The notes under the pieces were generated by a model. The model was not told where the DNA came from. It worked only from the letters and a program-made list of their open reading frames with translations, and did not search any database. A stretch of 64,000 nt of DNA from Aliikangiella marina (lineage in GTDB: Bacteria; Pseudomonadota; Gammaproteobacteria; Enterobacterales; Kangiellaceae), in contig NZ_VIKR01000005.1 of NCBI RefSeq assembly GCF_007004765.1, positions 186,001 through 250,000 on the forward strand, in the 5' to 3' direction. Both the position numbers and the translations under genes were made by a program. The first letter of the stretch is position 1. Every line of letters starts with the position of its first letter. Below, one piece after another: positions 18,619 to 26,273 of this stretch.

Positions 18619-18873
18619 TTAAAAGTCGACTATCTCAAAATGAGGGTTTTCGTTGATGACTTTCATCGACTTAACTCGATTCAAAACGACTTGCAGAGTC
18701 TTACCTTTCTCCTCAATCACGAGGCATTCGTCACGATTATTGTCAATGGTTACATCTAAAGCCTTGCCTTGGCAGGTACTCTCATCATCCAATTTGAGCG
18801 TTAAATCGAAGCCATACATACATGCGATTTCGACATAATCATGTACTGCACAATCGATAATGGGATTACTCAT
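18619..18873 (-). CDS. rof: Rho-binding antiterminator (Rof-like)
   Basis: An 84-residue protein of the Rof/YaeO type: IDCAVHDYVEIACMYGFDLTLKLDD followed by ECLVIEEKGKTLQVVLNRVKSM. E. coli Rof binds transcription terminator Rho and inhibits it. The sequence keeps the acidic Rho-facing surface in general character; exact contacts cannot be judged here. GGAG is 6 bases before the ATG. Single gene, between yheS and a divergently transcribed exported protein. Confidence 0.85.
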   Translation of the reverse strand: MSNPIIDCAVHDYVEIACMYGFDLTLKLDDESTCQGKALDVTIDNNRDECLVIEEKGKTLQVVLNRVKSMKVINENPHFEIVDF

Positions 18874-18959
18874 AGCTCTCCTCCTGCAACTAGCGTCTTT
18901 AAGTTAGCGGTTAAGGCACCTGACGGGTATTAACCTTGCTAAATTTGTGACTAATTAGT

Positions 18960-18989
18960 TTGTGTTTCGTTACATTGCTCAAATATAAT
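18960..18989 (+). promoter_or_regulatory. Candidate sigma70 promoter for the DUF4412-like gene
   Basis: TTGTGT at 18960-18965 and a consensus TATAAT at 18984-18989 with an 18-base spacer, about 130 bases upstream of the ATG at 19120. Confidence 0.4.
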
Positions 18990-19119
18990 CCGAGAGTCGA
19001 CTGCTTTTCCAATATATAGGGACTATTTAATCGATAGACCCTGATTGGCCAATAAGTTAGGATGTTCGACAAAACTTATACCAAAATTTCTTTTTCAATC
19101 TAAAAGCATGGAGGCTCCG

Positions 19120-19935
19120 ATGAAACGCGGAAACACCTTAATAGCGGGCTTTTTGTTCGCATCAATAGCCATCTTTCCAGTCTCGGCTGGAACAGAAATC
19201 AAGATGAAAATTACTGGACCTGACCGCTCACCTGGAAATTCCACGATGATGATAGACGGTGGCAAAATGAGAGTTGATACAGTTGATCCTGCCCAAGACG
19301 ATAGCACTCAACTGATCTTCGATAGCCAGACAAAAACCATGATAATGGCCGATGTGAATCAGCGAATGTACAATGTAATGGATCAAGCCTCACTTGCGCA
19401 GTTAAAAGCAAGAATGGATGCGGCGAAAAAGCAAATGGAAGCACAACTTGCAAATATGCCTCCTGAGCAGCGGGAAATGATGAAGAAAATGATGGCTGGA
19501 CGCATGGGAATGGCGGACGATTCGGCCCCTAAGCCAACAAAAAATATTGTCAAAACAGGAAAATCTGCTTCCGCAGCTGGATATGATTGTCAGATCCATG
19601 AGGTTTATTCTGGTCAAAAGAAACTCAGAGAGTTGTGTGTTACGCCGTGGGGAAAGATTAAAAACGGTGGAGAAATAAAGCAGTCACTGGAAGAAATGAA
19701 TCGTTTTTTTAGTGCTTTTCTCGACTCCATGAAGGGTATGATGCCTGCCGATGAAGAATCGCCGTTCGCCGAAATTGAAAAGTTAAATGGCTTTCCTGTC
19801 ATATTTAAAGAGTTTGAAAATGGACAATTATTTGAGACATCGACATTGCAATCAATTTCAAGTAAAGATTTATCCGCCGATATTTTTAAAGCACCTAAGG
19901 GATTTACCAAACAGTCTATGATGGAGGGGATGTAG
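19120..19935 (+). CDS. Exported DUF4412-like protein
   Basis: A 271-residue protein. The start at 19120 is fixed by GGAGG 5 bases upstream and a Sec signal peptide (MKRGNTLIAGFLFASIAIFPVSAG); an earlier in-frame start would bury it. The mature part resembles DUF4412-type periplasmic proteins: MKITGPDR, a strand-rich region (MMIDGGKMRVDT, DSQTKTMIMADV), a Met- and Gln-rich helix (about 80-125) and a C-terminal beta region with a cysteine pair (YDCQIH, ELCVT). Function unknown. An ABC exporter gene follows after about 105 bases and a stem-loop. Confidence 0.7.
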   Translation: MKRGNTLIAGFLFASIAIFPVSAGTEIKMKITGPDRSPGNSTMMIDGGKMRVDTVDPAQDDSTQLIFDSQTKTMIMADVNQRMYNVMDQASLAQLKARMDAAKKQMEAQLANMPPEQREMMKKMMAGRMGMADDSAPKPTKNIVKTGKSASAAGYDCQIHEVYSGQKKLRELCVTPWGKIKNGGEIKQSLEEMNRFFSAFLDSMKGMMPADEESPFAEIEKLNGFPVIFKEFENGQLFETSTLQSISSKDLSADIFKAPKGFTKQSMMEGM

Positions 19936-19954
19936 ACTGAATTCAGATTACCTG

Positions 19955-19983
19955 AATCCGTTACTACTAAGTAGTAGCGGATT
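19955..19983 (+). terminator. Strong stem-loop after the DUF4412-like gene
   Basis: A 13-bp stem (arms 19955-19967 and 19971-19983, one G-U pair) with loop taa, 20 bases after the stop codon. The following bases (aatcatcttta) do not form a good U-tract, so termination may be partial, or the hairpin may protect the 3' end. Confidence 0.5.
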
Positions 19984-20040
19984 AATCATCTTTAGGGTAA
20001 AAGTATTAACTAATAAAAACGCTTCCAAGTAACCCTTCCA

Positions 20041-21828
20041 ATGCCCGAAATAAAAGACGACGAAAAAGTCAAAAAATCCTTAAAAAATTTACTCCCTATT
20101 TTTGCTTTTGTGCTGTCCTATAAAAAGATGTTGGCAGCGGCATTAATTGCATTATTGTTCACTGCGGCTGTCAGCTTATCGCTTGGACAAGGGGTTCGCT
20201 TGGTGATTGACAGTGGGTTTGTCGAGGGCTCCAAGGCACAATTAGCAAACGCAATTGGGGTTATTATTGTTATGATTGCTTTATTAGCCATAGGAACTTT
20301 TACTCGCTTTTATCTCATGTCATGGCTAGGCGAGCGGGTCAGTGCTGATATTCGCAAAAAAGTCTTTAATCAACTCGTCAGTTTGCACCCAAGCTATTTT
20401 GAAGAGAATCGTAGTGGTGAGCTGATGTCTCGACTTACAACTGACACGACGCTATTACAATCAATCATCGGATCCTCTTTTTCGATGGCGTTGAGAAGTG
20501 CGTTGATGTTAGTTGGCGGTTTAATCATGTTATTGGTTACCAATTTGAAGCTGTCGCTCATCGTAATCGGCTCGGTTCCGGTTGTTTTATTACCGATGAT
20601 GTTTTATGGCAAAAAGGTCAGAACATTAGCGAAAAAGAGCCAAGATAGTATTGCTGATATTAGCACCTATGCTGGCGAGATTATTCAGAATATCAAAGTA
20701 GTACAAAGCTACACTCATGAGACTCAAGAAAAAGCAGCATTCGGCCAAGAAGCCGAAAACGCATTTGAAGTTGCAAAAAAGCGAATAAAACAACGCTCAG
20801 TTTTGATTGCTGCAGCAATACTTTTATCCTATTGCGCGATTAGTGTCATGCTGTGGGTTGGTGGCAGTGATGTTCTTGATGGTGTGATCACTGCTGGAGA
20901 GTTAGCGGCATTTGTTTTTTATGCAATTATGGTAGCGATGTCATTTGCGACCATCGCTGAAGTTTATGGAGAACTTCAAAGAGCTGCAGGTTCTGCTGAG
21001 CGGCTTATTGATCTGATGGCGGTTGAAAGTGAAATACGCGTACCACTCAAGCTAGCAACAATGGATAGTCAAGCGAAAGAGGTCATTCGATTTAGCGCCG
21101 TAAGCTTCCGTTATCCGTCCAGACCAGATGATCCCGCGTTGATAAATATTGATCTTGGTATTGAAAAAGGCAAAGTAATTGCGTTAGTTGGTCCGTCTGG
21201 TGCTGGAAAAACAACGTTGTTTGAATTATTACAACGTTTCTATGATCCTCAAGATGGTGAAATACGATTTAACAATGCCCCGTTAACAAAACTTAATCCG
21301 ACCGATCTAAGGAAACACATGGGCGTTGTTCCGCAGCATCCGATTTTATTTAGTAGCGATGTGTGGCACAACATTCGCTATGGTCGACCAGAGGCAACGA
21401 GGGAAGAGGTAATTGCCGCTGCTAAGAAAGCTCATGCTCATGAGTTTGTGTCGATGTTACCTGATGGTTATGACAGCTTTTTAGGTGAACAAGGCGTCAG
21501 ACTTTCGGGCGGACAGAAGCAGAGAATTGCATTAGCAAGAGCGATCTTAAAAGACCCCGAAGTCCTCTTACTCGATGAGGCTACTAGTGCACTTGATGCT
21601 GAAAGTGAACATCATGTTCAAGCCGCATTGAATGAACTAATGAAAGGTAGAACAACGCTAATTATTGCTCATCGACTGGCGACGGTTGTTCATGCTGATC
21701 AAATTGTACTGATGGATAAAGGCGCTATTATCGCCACTGGAAACCATAACCAGTTAATTAAAGAATCTGCGCTTTATAAAAGACTCAGTGAATTGCAATT
21801 TAAGCGCACCAACGAGGCGATAGAGTAG
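20041..21828 (+). CDS. MsbA-like ABC exporter, half-transporter
   Basis: A 595-residue fused permease-ATPase. The N-terminal membrane domain (about 1-320) has six spans and the type IV exporter motifs GERVSADIRKKVFNQL and LHPSYFEENRSGELMSRLTTDTTLL. The ATPase has Walker A GPSGAGKTT (about 385), signature LSGGQKQRIALARA (about 489) and Walker B VLLLDEATSALDAES. It resembles the MsbA-related group of alpha- and gammaproteobacteria rather than MsbA itself; there is no lpxK next to it. It should act as a homodimer; the substrate is unknown. Confidence 0.9.
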   Translation: MPEIKDDEKVKKSLKNLLPIFAFVLSYKKMLAAALIALLFTAAVSLSLGQGVRLVIDSGFVEGSKAQLANAIGVIIVMIALLAIGTFTRFYLMSWLGERVSADIRKKVFNQLVSLHPSYFEENRSGELMSRLTTDTTLLQSIIGSSFSMALRSALMLVGGLIMLLVTNLKLSLIVIGSVPVVLLPMMFYGKKVRTLAKKSQDSIADISTYAGEIIQNIKVVQSYTHETQEKAAFGQEAENAFEVAKKRIKQRSVLIAAAILLSYCAISVMLWVGGSDVLDGVITAGELAAFVFYAIMVAMSFATIAEVYGELQRAAGSAERLIDLMAVESEIRVPLKLATMDSQAKEVIRFSAVSFRYPSRPDDPALINIDLGIEKGKVIALVGPSGAGKTTLFELLQRFYDPQDGEIRFNNAPLTKLNPTDLRKHMGVVPQHPILFSSDVWHNIRYGRPEATREEVIAAAKKAHAHEFVSMLPDGYDSFLGEQGVRLSGGQKQRIALARAILKDPEVLLLDEATSALDAESEHHVQAALNELMKGRTTLIIAHRLATVVHADQIVLMDKGAIIATGNHNQLIKESALYKRLSELQFKRTNEAIE

Positions 21829-21861
21829 TTTAGTTGAATCACCCTAACATGGTTAACTTGA

Positions 21862-22233
21862 ATGTTAAATTTTTTCTCTCGTTTATCTTTAAAACTCGGA
21901 TGGACTAAAGGACTTGCGATACTCTTTGGGAGTGGCTTTCTCGCTTTACTGGGCTTTTCAATATTGAATGAAAACACGAAAGAAAGCGATGTCTATATTA
22001 TTCCAAGTATTATGGGCTTTATTTGGAGTATGTTGCTTTATTCAATAGCGCAACTGTTTCCTAATGTACCTGCTATTCCAGATCCTTCTGAAAAAATTCT
22101 TAAACGGCTAAAAGTGAGAATTAAGAGAGGCTTCTATCATATTCTCAGTATTTTGTTTGTGATGATATCGATCGCGGCAATACTGTTATCGATACGAATG
22201 TTTTTAATATGGCTGGGAATCTATGCCAAATAA
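21862..22233 (+). CDS. Membrane protein, unknown
   Basis: A 123-residue protein with three hydrophobic segments at about 13-35, 45-65 and 95-117. I do not recognise a family. It lies 33 bases after the ABC exporter on the same strand and is followed by a clear terminator, so it probably belongs to that transcription unit. Confidence 0.65.
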   Translation: MLNFFSRLSLKLGWTKGLAILFGSGFLALLGFSILNENTKESDVYIIPSIMGFIWSMLLYSIAQLFPNVPAIPDPSEKILKRLKVRIKRGFYHILSILFVMISIAAILLSIRMFLIWLGIYAK

Positions 22234-22262
22234 AAAAGCGCACTCATGGTGCGCTTATTTAT
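22232..22262. terminator. Bidirectional intrinsic terminator
   Basis: An 8-bp stem aagcgcac/gtgcgctt (22236-22243, 22249-22256) with a 5-base loop, an A run before it and T-rich bases after it. It sits between the convergent membrane-protein and Sel1-repeat genes and can serve both. Confidence 0.75.
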
Positions 22263-22278
22263 TTTATATAAGTTAGTC

Positions 22279-22776
22279 TTACAGTCGTCGCTCATGCGCG
22301 TCGATTTGTTTCACACAAGTCATGCGTTTGATTCGACTTCCCGTTGGTGCTTTTTTGTAACAACTGACTTCCTGTGCCTCTGCACCATATTTTCCGAGAT
22401 AGTCATCGACATAAGGTTGAAGTGCGACTTTTTGCTGTTCCGATAGGGCATCTTTGATTTGGTCTCTGACTTTACGCCACTTTCGTTCATCGGCTTCAGA
22501 AGCAACGTTGAGCCATAAGTAAGCTTCGGTGTAATTTTGTTTAACACCTTTGCCTTCCATGTACATTAATGCGAGTGAAAACTGCGCAACTTTATTGCCC
22601 ATTTCAGAGGCGGCTCTTAAATGTGTATAAGCTTTGTCATAGTTCTCGTTTTTAATCGCTGCGTTACCTAATTCGTAAGCACGCTCATAATTTTCAACTT
22701 CAATAGCACTCGCGGCGTTAGCGTTGAAACCAGCGAGTCCTGTAGCAAATGCTGCACAAATTAATAAATTCTTCAC
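22279..22776 (-). CDS. Exported Sel1-repeat (TPR-like) protein
   Basis: A 165-residue protein with a Sec signal peptide (MKNLLICAAFATGLAGFNANA) and a GTG start. Residues about 30-105 hold Sel1/TPR-type helical pairs, e.g. AAIKNENYDKAYTHLRAASEMG and AQFSLALMYMEGKGVKQNYTEAYLWLNVA, the latter being a canonical Sel1 repeat. The C-terminal part has two cysteines (SCYKKAP, MTCVKQ). Probably a small periplasmic interaction module; partner unknown. Confidence 0.85.
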   Translation of the reverse strand: MKNLLICAAFATGLAGFNANAASAIEVENYERAYELGNAAIKNENYDKAYTHLRAASEMGNKVAQFSLALMYMEGKGVKQNYTEAYLWLNVASEADERKWRKVRDQIKDALSEQQKVALQPYVDDYLGKYGAEAQEVSCYKKAPTGSRIKRMTCVKQIDAHERRL

Positions 22777-22977
22777 GGGTAGTTACCTTCTATAAGTTAG
22801 TCGCCAAATAGTATGACTATTAATACGTAACTAACTTCGCGATAGATGTAACTAAAATTGTAAAATTAGGAATCAGTAAAATATTTTTACAAAAGCTGAC
22901 AATTAGACGCATGCTGTTGGAACAAAAAGCGCCTCAACAGTGGATATCTTGCCGCTCCCGTCGTTAAAAGCTTCGAT

Positions 22978-23697
22978 TTATCGAACACCATCCCAAATAA
23001 TATTCACCCGGCGGTTGCGTTTGCCCTTATTTTCAATTTTTGAAACTTTTAATGCGCCAATTTCAGCGGTGTTTTTGACGTGGGTTCCACCGCACGGTTG
23101 TAAATCAACAGTGTCGCCGATTTTTAACAGGCGAACCTTGCCCGCTCCTTTTGGGGGTTGCACTGACATGGTTCTCACAAGGTCAGGTGATTGGTCGAGC
23201 TCCTGGTCGGTTATCCATTGGGTGGTTACCGTAAGATTTTGATTGACCAAAGCCTGTAATGCTTCACTAATGGCCTGTTTATCGAGTGATGCCTCCCCAA
23301 TATCGAAATCTAGGCGACTTTTGGCTTCACCAATTTGTCCGCCGGTTACACCGCAAGGTATGACAGAACACAAAAGATGCAATGCGGTATGCATACGCAT
23401 ATGCAGATAACGTCGTTGCCAATCAATACTAGCTTGAACGTTTTCGCCAATCATTAGCTCTGGCTGGTTGTCTGCTGGCACATGGACTATTTCACCTGTA
23501 TCGCGATCCTTGATGGTTGTAGCGATGTTGATAGTCCGACCATCGATTGATAGAGTGCCGGAGTCACCCGGCTGGCCACCCCCGGTTGGATAAAACACCG
23601 TCTGGTCTAAGATAATGCCGCCTCTTTCGTTGATTGCAGTGACCTTAGCTTGGCAAGCTTTAAGGTAGGCATCGTCTGCAAATAGCGCAATTGTCAT
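22978..23697 (-). CDS. Alanyl-tRNA editing protein (AlaX-M type)
   Basis: A 239-residue free-standing editing domain. The zinc ligands are present: HTALHLL (HxxxH) and QPCGGTHV (CxxxH). The N-terminal AlaRS-like beta-barrel segment with VFYPTGGGQPGDSG is included, which marks the medium-length AlaX-M type. It hydrolyses mischarged Ser-tRNA(Ala) (and Gly in some members) in the cytoplasm. Stands alone. Confidence 0.93.
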   Translation of the reverse strand: MTIALFADDAYLKACQAKVTAINERGGIILDQTVFYPTGGGQPGDSGTLSIDGRTINIATTIKDRDTGEIVHVPADNQPELMIGENVQASIDWQRRYLHMRMHTALHLLCSVIPCGVTGGQIGEAKSRLDFDIGEASLDKQAISEALQALVNQNLTVTTQWITDQELDQSPDLVRTMSVQPPKGAGKVRLLKIGDTVDLQPCGGTHVKNTAEIGALKVSKIENKGKRNRRVNIIWDGVR

Positions 23698-23842
23698 AGA
23701 AATCCCTCAATAGTTTTGTTGCATTGTAGGAGTAAGTAATCGTTCAAGCAATTCAATTTAGTCGCCTTGACCTGTCTATAACTATAGGGTTTATTGTGTT
23801 GCTGGGTTAAAAATATTAGTTTTAAATTATTGGTTTTGAATA

Positions 23843-24241
23843 ATGCTATCAGACAGTCAATTTCTCACACAATTTGAAAATCACTCGCTACCGAGCGCTT
23901 ATTTTGATCACCAAGGACACTTAAGAATAGCTTGGCTTTATCTCAATAGGTTTAGCTGCAAGGTCGCAATTAGAAAGGTTTGTGAGGGTATTAAAAGCTA
24001 CGCTGTAAGTCTTGGTGCGAAAGATAAGTTTCACCATACGCTTACCGAGTTCACCGTCCGAATGATTGCTCATCGACTAACTACTCAGTCATATGATGAT
24101 TTCGCAGACTTTGTGAATAAAAATCGTGATTTAGTCGTGGATTTAAGGTCGCAAATTCTTCGTTATTATTCACCCTCATTGCTTAACAGTGATTTGGCAA
24201 AAAAAGGCTATTGTAAGCCCGATCTTATCGAGTTTGGTTAG
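23843..24241 (+). CDS. Conserved hypothetical protein
   Basis: A 132-residue soluble protein. The N-terminal YFDHQGHLRIAWLYLNR, with several His residues plus KFHHTLTEF, suggests a helical fold with a histidine-rich face; I have no functional assignment. Its 3' end overlaps the convergent XRE regulator gene by 17 bases, a tight pair that may be genetically linked. Confidence 0.65.
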   Translation: MLSDSQFLTQFENHSLPSAYFDHQGHLRIAWLYLNRFSCKVAIRKVCEGIKSYAVSLGAKDKFHHTLTEFTVRMIAHRLTTQSYDDFADFVNKNRDLVVDLRSQILRYYSPSLLNSDLAKKGYCKPDLIEFG

Positions 24242-25031
24242 CAATTAATTGGGGTAAATTGACGAAAAATGCTTTGGTCGCTTCATCACTTGGAAAGTAG
24301 CTCTCAATGGTCAATTCCTGCATCGTTATATCGATTGGGGTTCCAAATGAAGCCAGTGTTGAGAAAAAACGAAGCGTTTGATTATTGATCTCAAGTATTA
24401 CATCAACCATTGGCTGGGACTCTTGGTGCGCTGACATATTTTTCCAGCGATCAGGCACGCCGGGATAAGACATTAGTTTTTCCAGTAACCCTGAGTGTCT
24501 GTCCTGATACATTATTTTCTCTCGATGAAGTCGTTGCAACAAAACACAGGCAACTTCTTGCCAGTTTTTCACAAACGGTCTAAACCCATTTGGATCAAAC
24601 AGCATTTCTAAAATATTATTAGTTTGCGGAAAGTTGGGTTGGAGTTGTTTAATGAAATCACTCATTAGGAGGTTGGTTTGATTCATCATGACAATATTCC
24701 AGTCCCAGTCAAAAACGACGGCAGGATAGGGTTCGTGGTTTGAGAGCATGATTTCTAGTGCTTGTTTTACCGGCGCCATTTCTGGCTGAGTAATATCGCT
24801 GCGAGTGTAGGCCTCTGAAAACCCAGCTGCTGAAAATAAGACATTTCGTTCGCTTAGCGGAATATCAAGCGAGTTAGATAAGCGGATTATCATCTCACGA
24901 CTGGGCTGTGACCGCCCTGTTTCCAAGAAGCTGATATGCTTACTCGATATGTCCGCTTCAAACCCTAATTCCATCTGACTAAGTCCTCGAGTTTTGCGCC
25001 AATCTTTGATAAGTGAGCCGAAATGATTCAT
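24225..25031 (-). CDS. XRE-type transcriptional regulator with MmyB-like ligand domain
   Basis: A 268-residue regulator. The N-terminal helix-turn-helix (about 8-65) reads LIKDWRKTRGLSQMELGFEADISSKHISFLETGRSQPS, a canonical XRE domain. The C-terminal part (about 95-265) resembles the MmyB-like PAS-type ligand-binding domain: YPAVVFDWDWNIVMMNQTN and a late FFSTLASFGTPIDITMQELTIESYFPSD. It probably senses a small hydrophobic ligand. Divergent to the small membrane protein at 25185, which may be its target. Confidence 0.85.
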   Translation of the reverse strand: MNHFGSLIKDWRKTRGLSQMELGFEADISSKHISFLETGRSQPSREMIIRLSNSLDIPLSERNVLFSAAGFSEAYTRSDITQPEMAPVKQALEIMLSNHEPYPAVVFDWDWNIVMMNQTNLLMSDFIKQLQPNFPQTNNILEMLFDPNGFRPFVKNWQEVACVLLQRLHREKIMYQDRHSGLLEKLMSYPGVPDRWKNMSAHQESQPMVDVILEINNQTLRFFSTLASFGTPIDITMQELTIESYFPSDEATKAFFVNLPQLIANQTR

Positions 25032-25184
25032 TAGTTCTCCGATATTTCACTGACTTCAAGCTATCCAACAAGAGTATTACATCGATCTCTTTTCAACAAC
25101 ATTACCTCAAAGGTAATGGAAACTCTGCACGGAATAATCGATTCTTTAAGCGTCAATATTATTAACACTCAAATTGAGGAATCA

Positions 25185-25574
25185 ATGATGAAAAATATAT
25201 CATTAAGAAAAGTGTTGTTTTTGAATGCAAGTTTTTCAGTAGTTTGTGCATTTGACTTAATTGTTTTTTCCGAGTTAATCGCCGGCTATATGGGGAGCTT
25301 TTCGCCGCTTGTATTAGAGTTTATAGGGTTTGGCTTAATACCATTTGCGGTCTTTGTTGCCTGGGTCGCGTTAAAGACCAATAACCCAAAATTGGTCAAA
25401 GAGATTGTCTACATGGATCGAAGTTGGGTGGTTGGTTCAATCGTCTTGCTAGTTTTTGCGAGTAATTATTTAAATCTCATAGGAATCACAATAGTCATGT
25501 TGGTCGCTGTGATTGTTGCTGGATTTAGCGAAATTCAGAATAGATTGTTAACAGATTCGATCAAATTAACTTAG
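25185..25574 (+). CDS. Four-span membrane protein, unknown
   Basis: A 129-residue protein starting at the ATG at 25185, where GAGGA sits 4 bases upstream; a longer reading from 25116 would add a poor N-terminus. Four hydrophobic segments fill nearly its whole length (VLFLNASFSVVCAFDLIVFS, LEFIGFGLIPFAVFVAWVAL, WVVGSIVLLVFASNYLNLIG, ITIVMLVAVIVAGF). No family recognised. It diverges from the XRE/MmyB regulator, the usual arrangement of a regulator and its target. Confidence 0.7.
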   Translation: MMKNISLRKVLFLNASFSVVCAFDLIVFSELIAGYMGSFSPLVLEFIGFGLIPFAVFVAWVALKTNNPKLVKEIVYMDRSWVVGSIVLLVFASNYLNLIGITIVMLVAVIVAGFSEIQNRLLTDSIKLT

Positions 25575-25616
25575 TGATTTGGGTTAAAACCGACAGCGCT
25601 CTACTTGTCACATTTG

Positions 25617-25625
25617 TGTTATACT
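25617..25625 (+). promoter_or_regulatory. Extended -10 promoter candidate
   Basis: TGtTATACT at 25617-25625, about 47 bases before the small gene at 25672. A weak Pho-box-like pair, TGTCA and TGTTA 11 bases apart, overlaps its upstream side (25605-25622, about 13/18). Confidence 0.35.
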
Positions 25626-25671
25626 TTGCGCAGCATTTTATCAATGTTGTTGCTCAACAAGCGAGAATATA

Positions 25672-25866
25672 ATGTCTGTTTCCCCCAGTTATGAGACCTA
25701 CACCCTAACAGAGCTCCAGGATGCTCTTACTCATATTGATCATCTGAAGTTTCCAGAAAGGGTTAAAGAAATCGAAAGTTATATCCAGCAGCGGCTAGAG
25801 TCTGGTGACATTGAAAGTCAATTTGCATTGGCCAATAAAAAACATATCAATAAGTCATCAATCTAG
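25672..25866 (+). CDS. Small hypothetical protein, possible fragment
   Basis: A 64-residue acidic, helical, soluble protein. The pattern TYTLTELQDALTHIDHLKFPERVKEIESYI resembles an N-terminal module found in front of membrane or other domains in larger bacterial proteins. Here it stands alone and ends in a low-quality tail, so it could be a complete short protein or the remnant of a longer gene. It has an upstream extended -10. Confidence 0.45.
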   Translation: MSVSPSYETYTLTELQDALTHIDHLKFPERVKEIESYIQQRLESGDIESQFALANKKHINKSSI

Positions 25867-25927
25867 ATTATTTGGCGATTTCAATGGCGTCAAAACGATC
25901 GATTGTCCCAAGAGTTTAGCGCTTTTA

Positions 25928-25959
25928 ATGACAGAAAATTTGCTTTATGACAGAAAATT
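25928..25959. repeat. 13-bp direct repeat containing TGACAG
   Basis: Two copies of atgacagaaaatt at 25928-25940 and 25947-25959, 19 bases apart start to start. Read on the minus strand each contains CTGTCAT, the half-site of a Pho box, but the 19-base spacing is not the 11 or 22 expected. Confidence 0.6.
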
Positions 25960-26007
25960 AACATTGATTAAATATTGTCACAATAAGCGCGAAAACAATC
26001 AGATTCT

Positions 26008-26025
26008 TGGTAATAAATCTGTCAT
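26008..26025 (+). promoter_or_regulatory. Candidate Pho box
   Basis: Eighteen bases ending in ATAAATCTGTCAT match 15 of 18 positions of the E. coli PhoB consensus (CTGTCATAWAWCTGTCAY). The second half-site is perfect, the first is degenerate. Confidence 0.5.
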
Positions 26026-26172
26026 GTAAAAATGTTTTCGCTGCATTTCCGCTGCAAGTAGTTTCAAAAAAATTCTCCGTACGTCAACTGCTGCTCGAGA
26101 TTGCTGCGGCTGTGGATTAACTTTTTTAGCTAAGCTGTTATTTTATAAGTAGTTAAAAATCACTCTCTTGAG

Positions 26173-26190
26173 ATGTCATCAAACTGTCAT
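26173..26190 (+). promoter_or_regulatory. Strong candidate Pho box
   Basis: Two TGTCAT half-sites exactly 11 bases apart (26174 and 26185) with an A-rich spacer match about 16 of 18 consensus positions. A third degenerate unit (TGTAATC) follows at the next 11-base step. It lies 84 bases before the ATG of the repeat lipoprotein, a normal distance for PhoB activation. Confidence 0.7.
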
Positions 26191-26273
26191 CTTTTGTAAT
26201 CTTTTTGAAATTTACCTTCGCTACCCTACCCCAGTTTTTTTAACAATCTAATAAATCCGTTTTGGAGAATAAT

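Larger units (their letters stand above)
25867..26273. promoter_or_regulatory. Regulatory region upstream of the repeat lipoprotein
   Basis: A 407-base region without a supportable gene. It is crowded with TGTCA-type elements: ATGACAG at 25928 and 25947 (minus orientation), TTGTCAC at 25975-25981, and Pho-box-like pairs at 26008-26025 and 26173-26190. The coding start downstream is fixed by GGAG at 26264-26267. Confidence 0.6.

Noticed and set aside
25805-26029. Plus-strand 74-residue frame in the Pho-box region
   Set aside because: Overlaps the 64-residue gene, no start signal, composition not protein-like.
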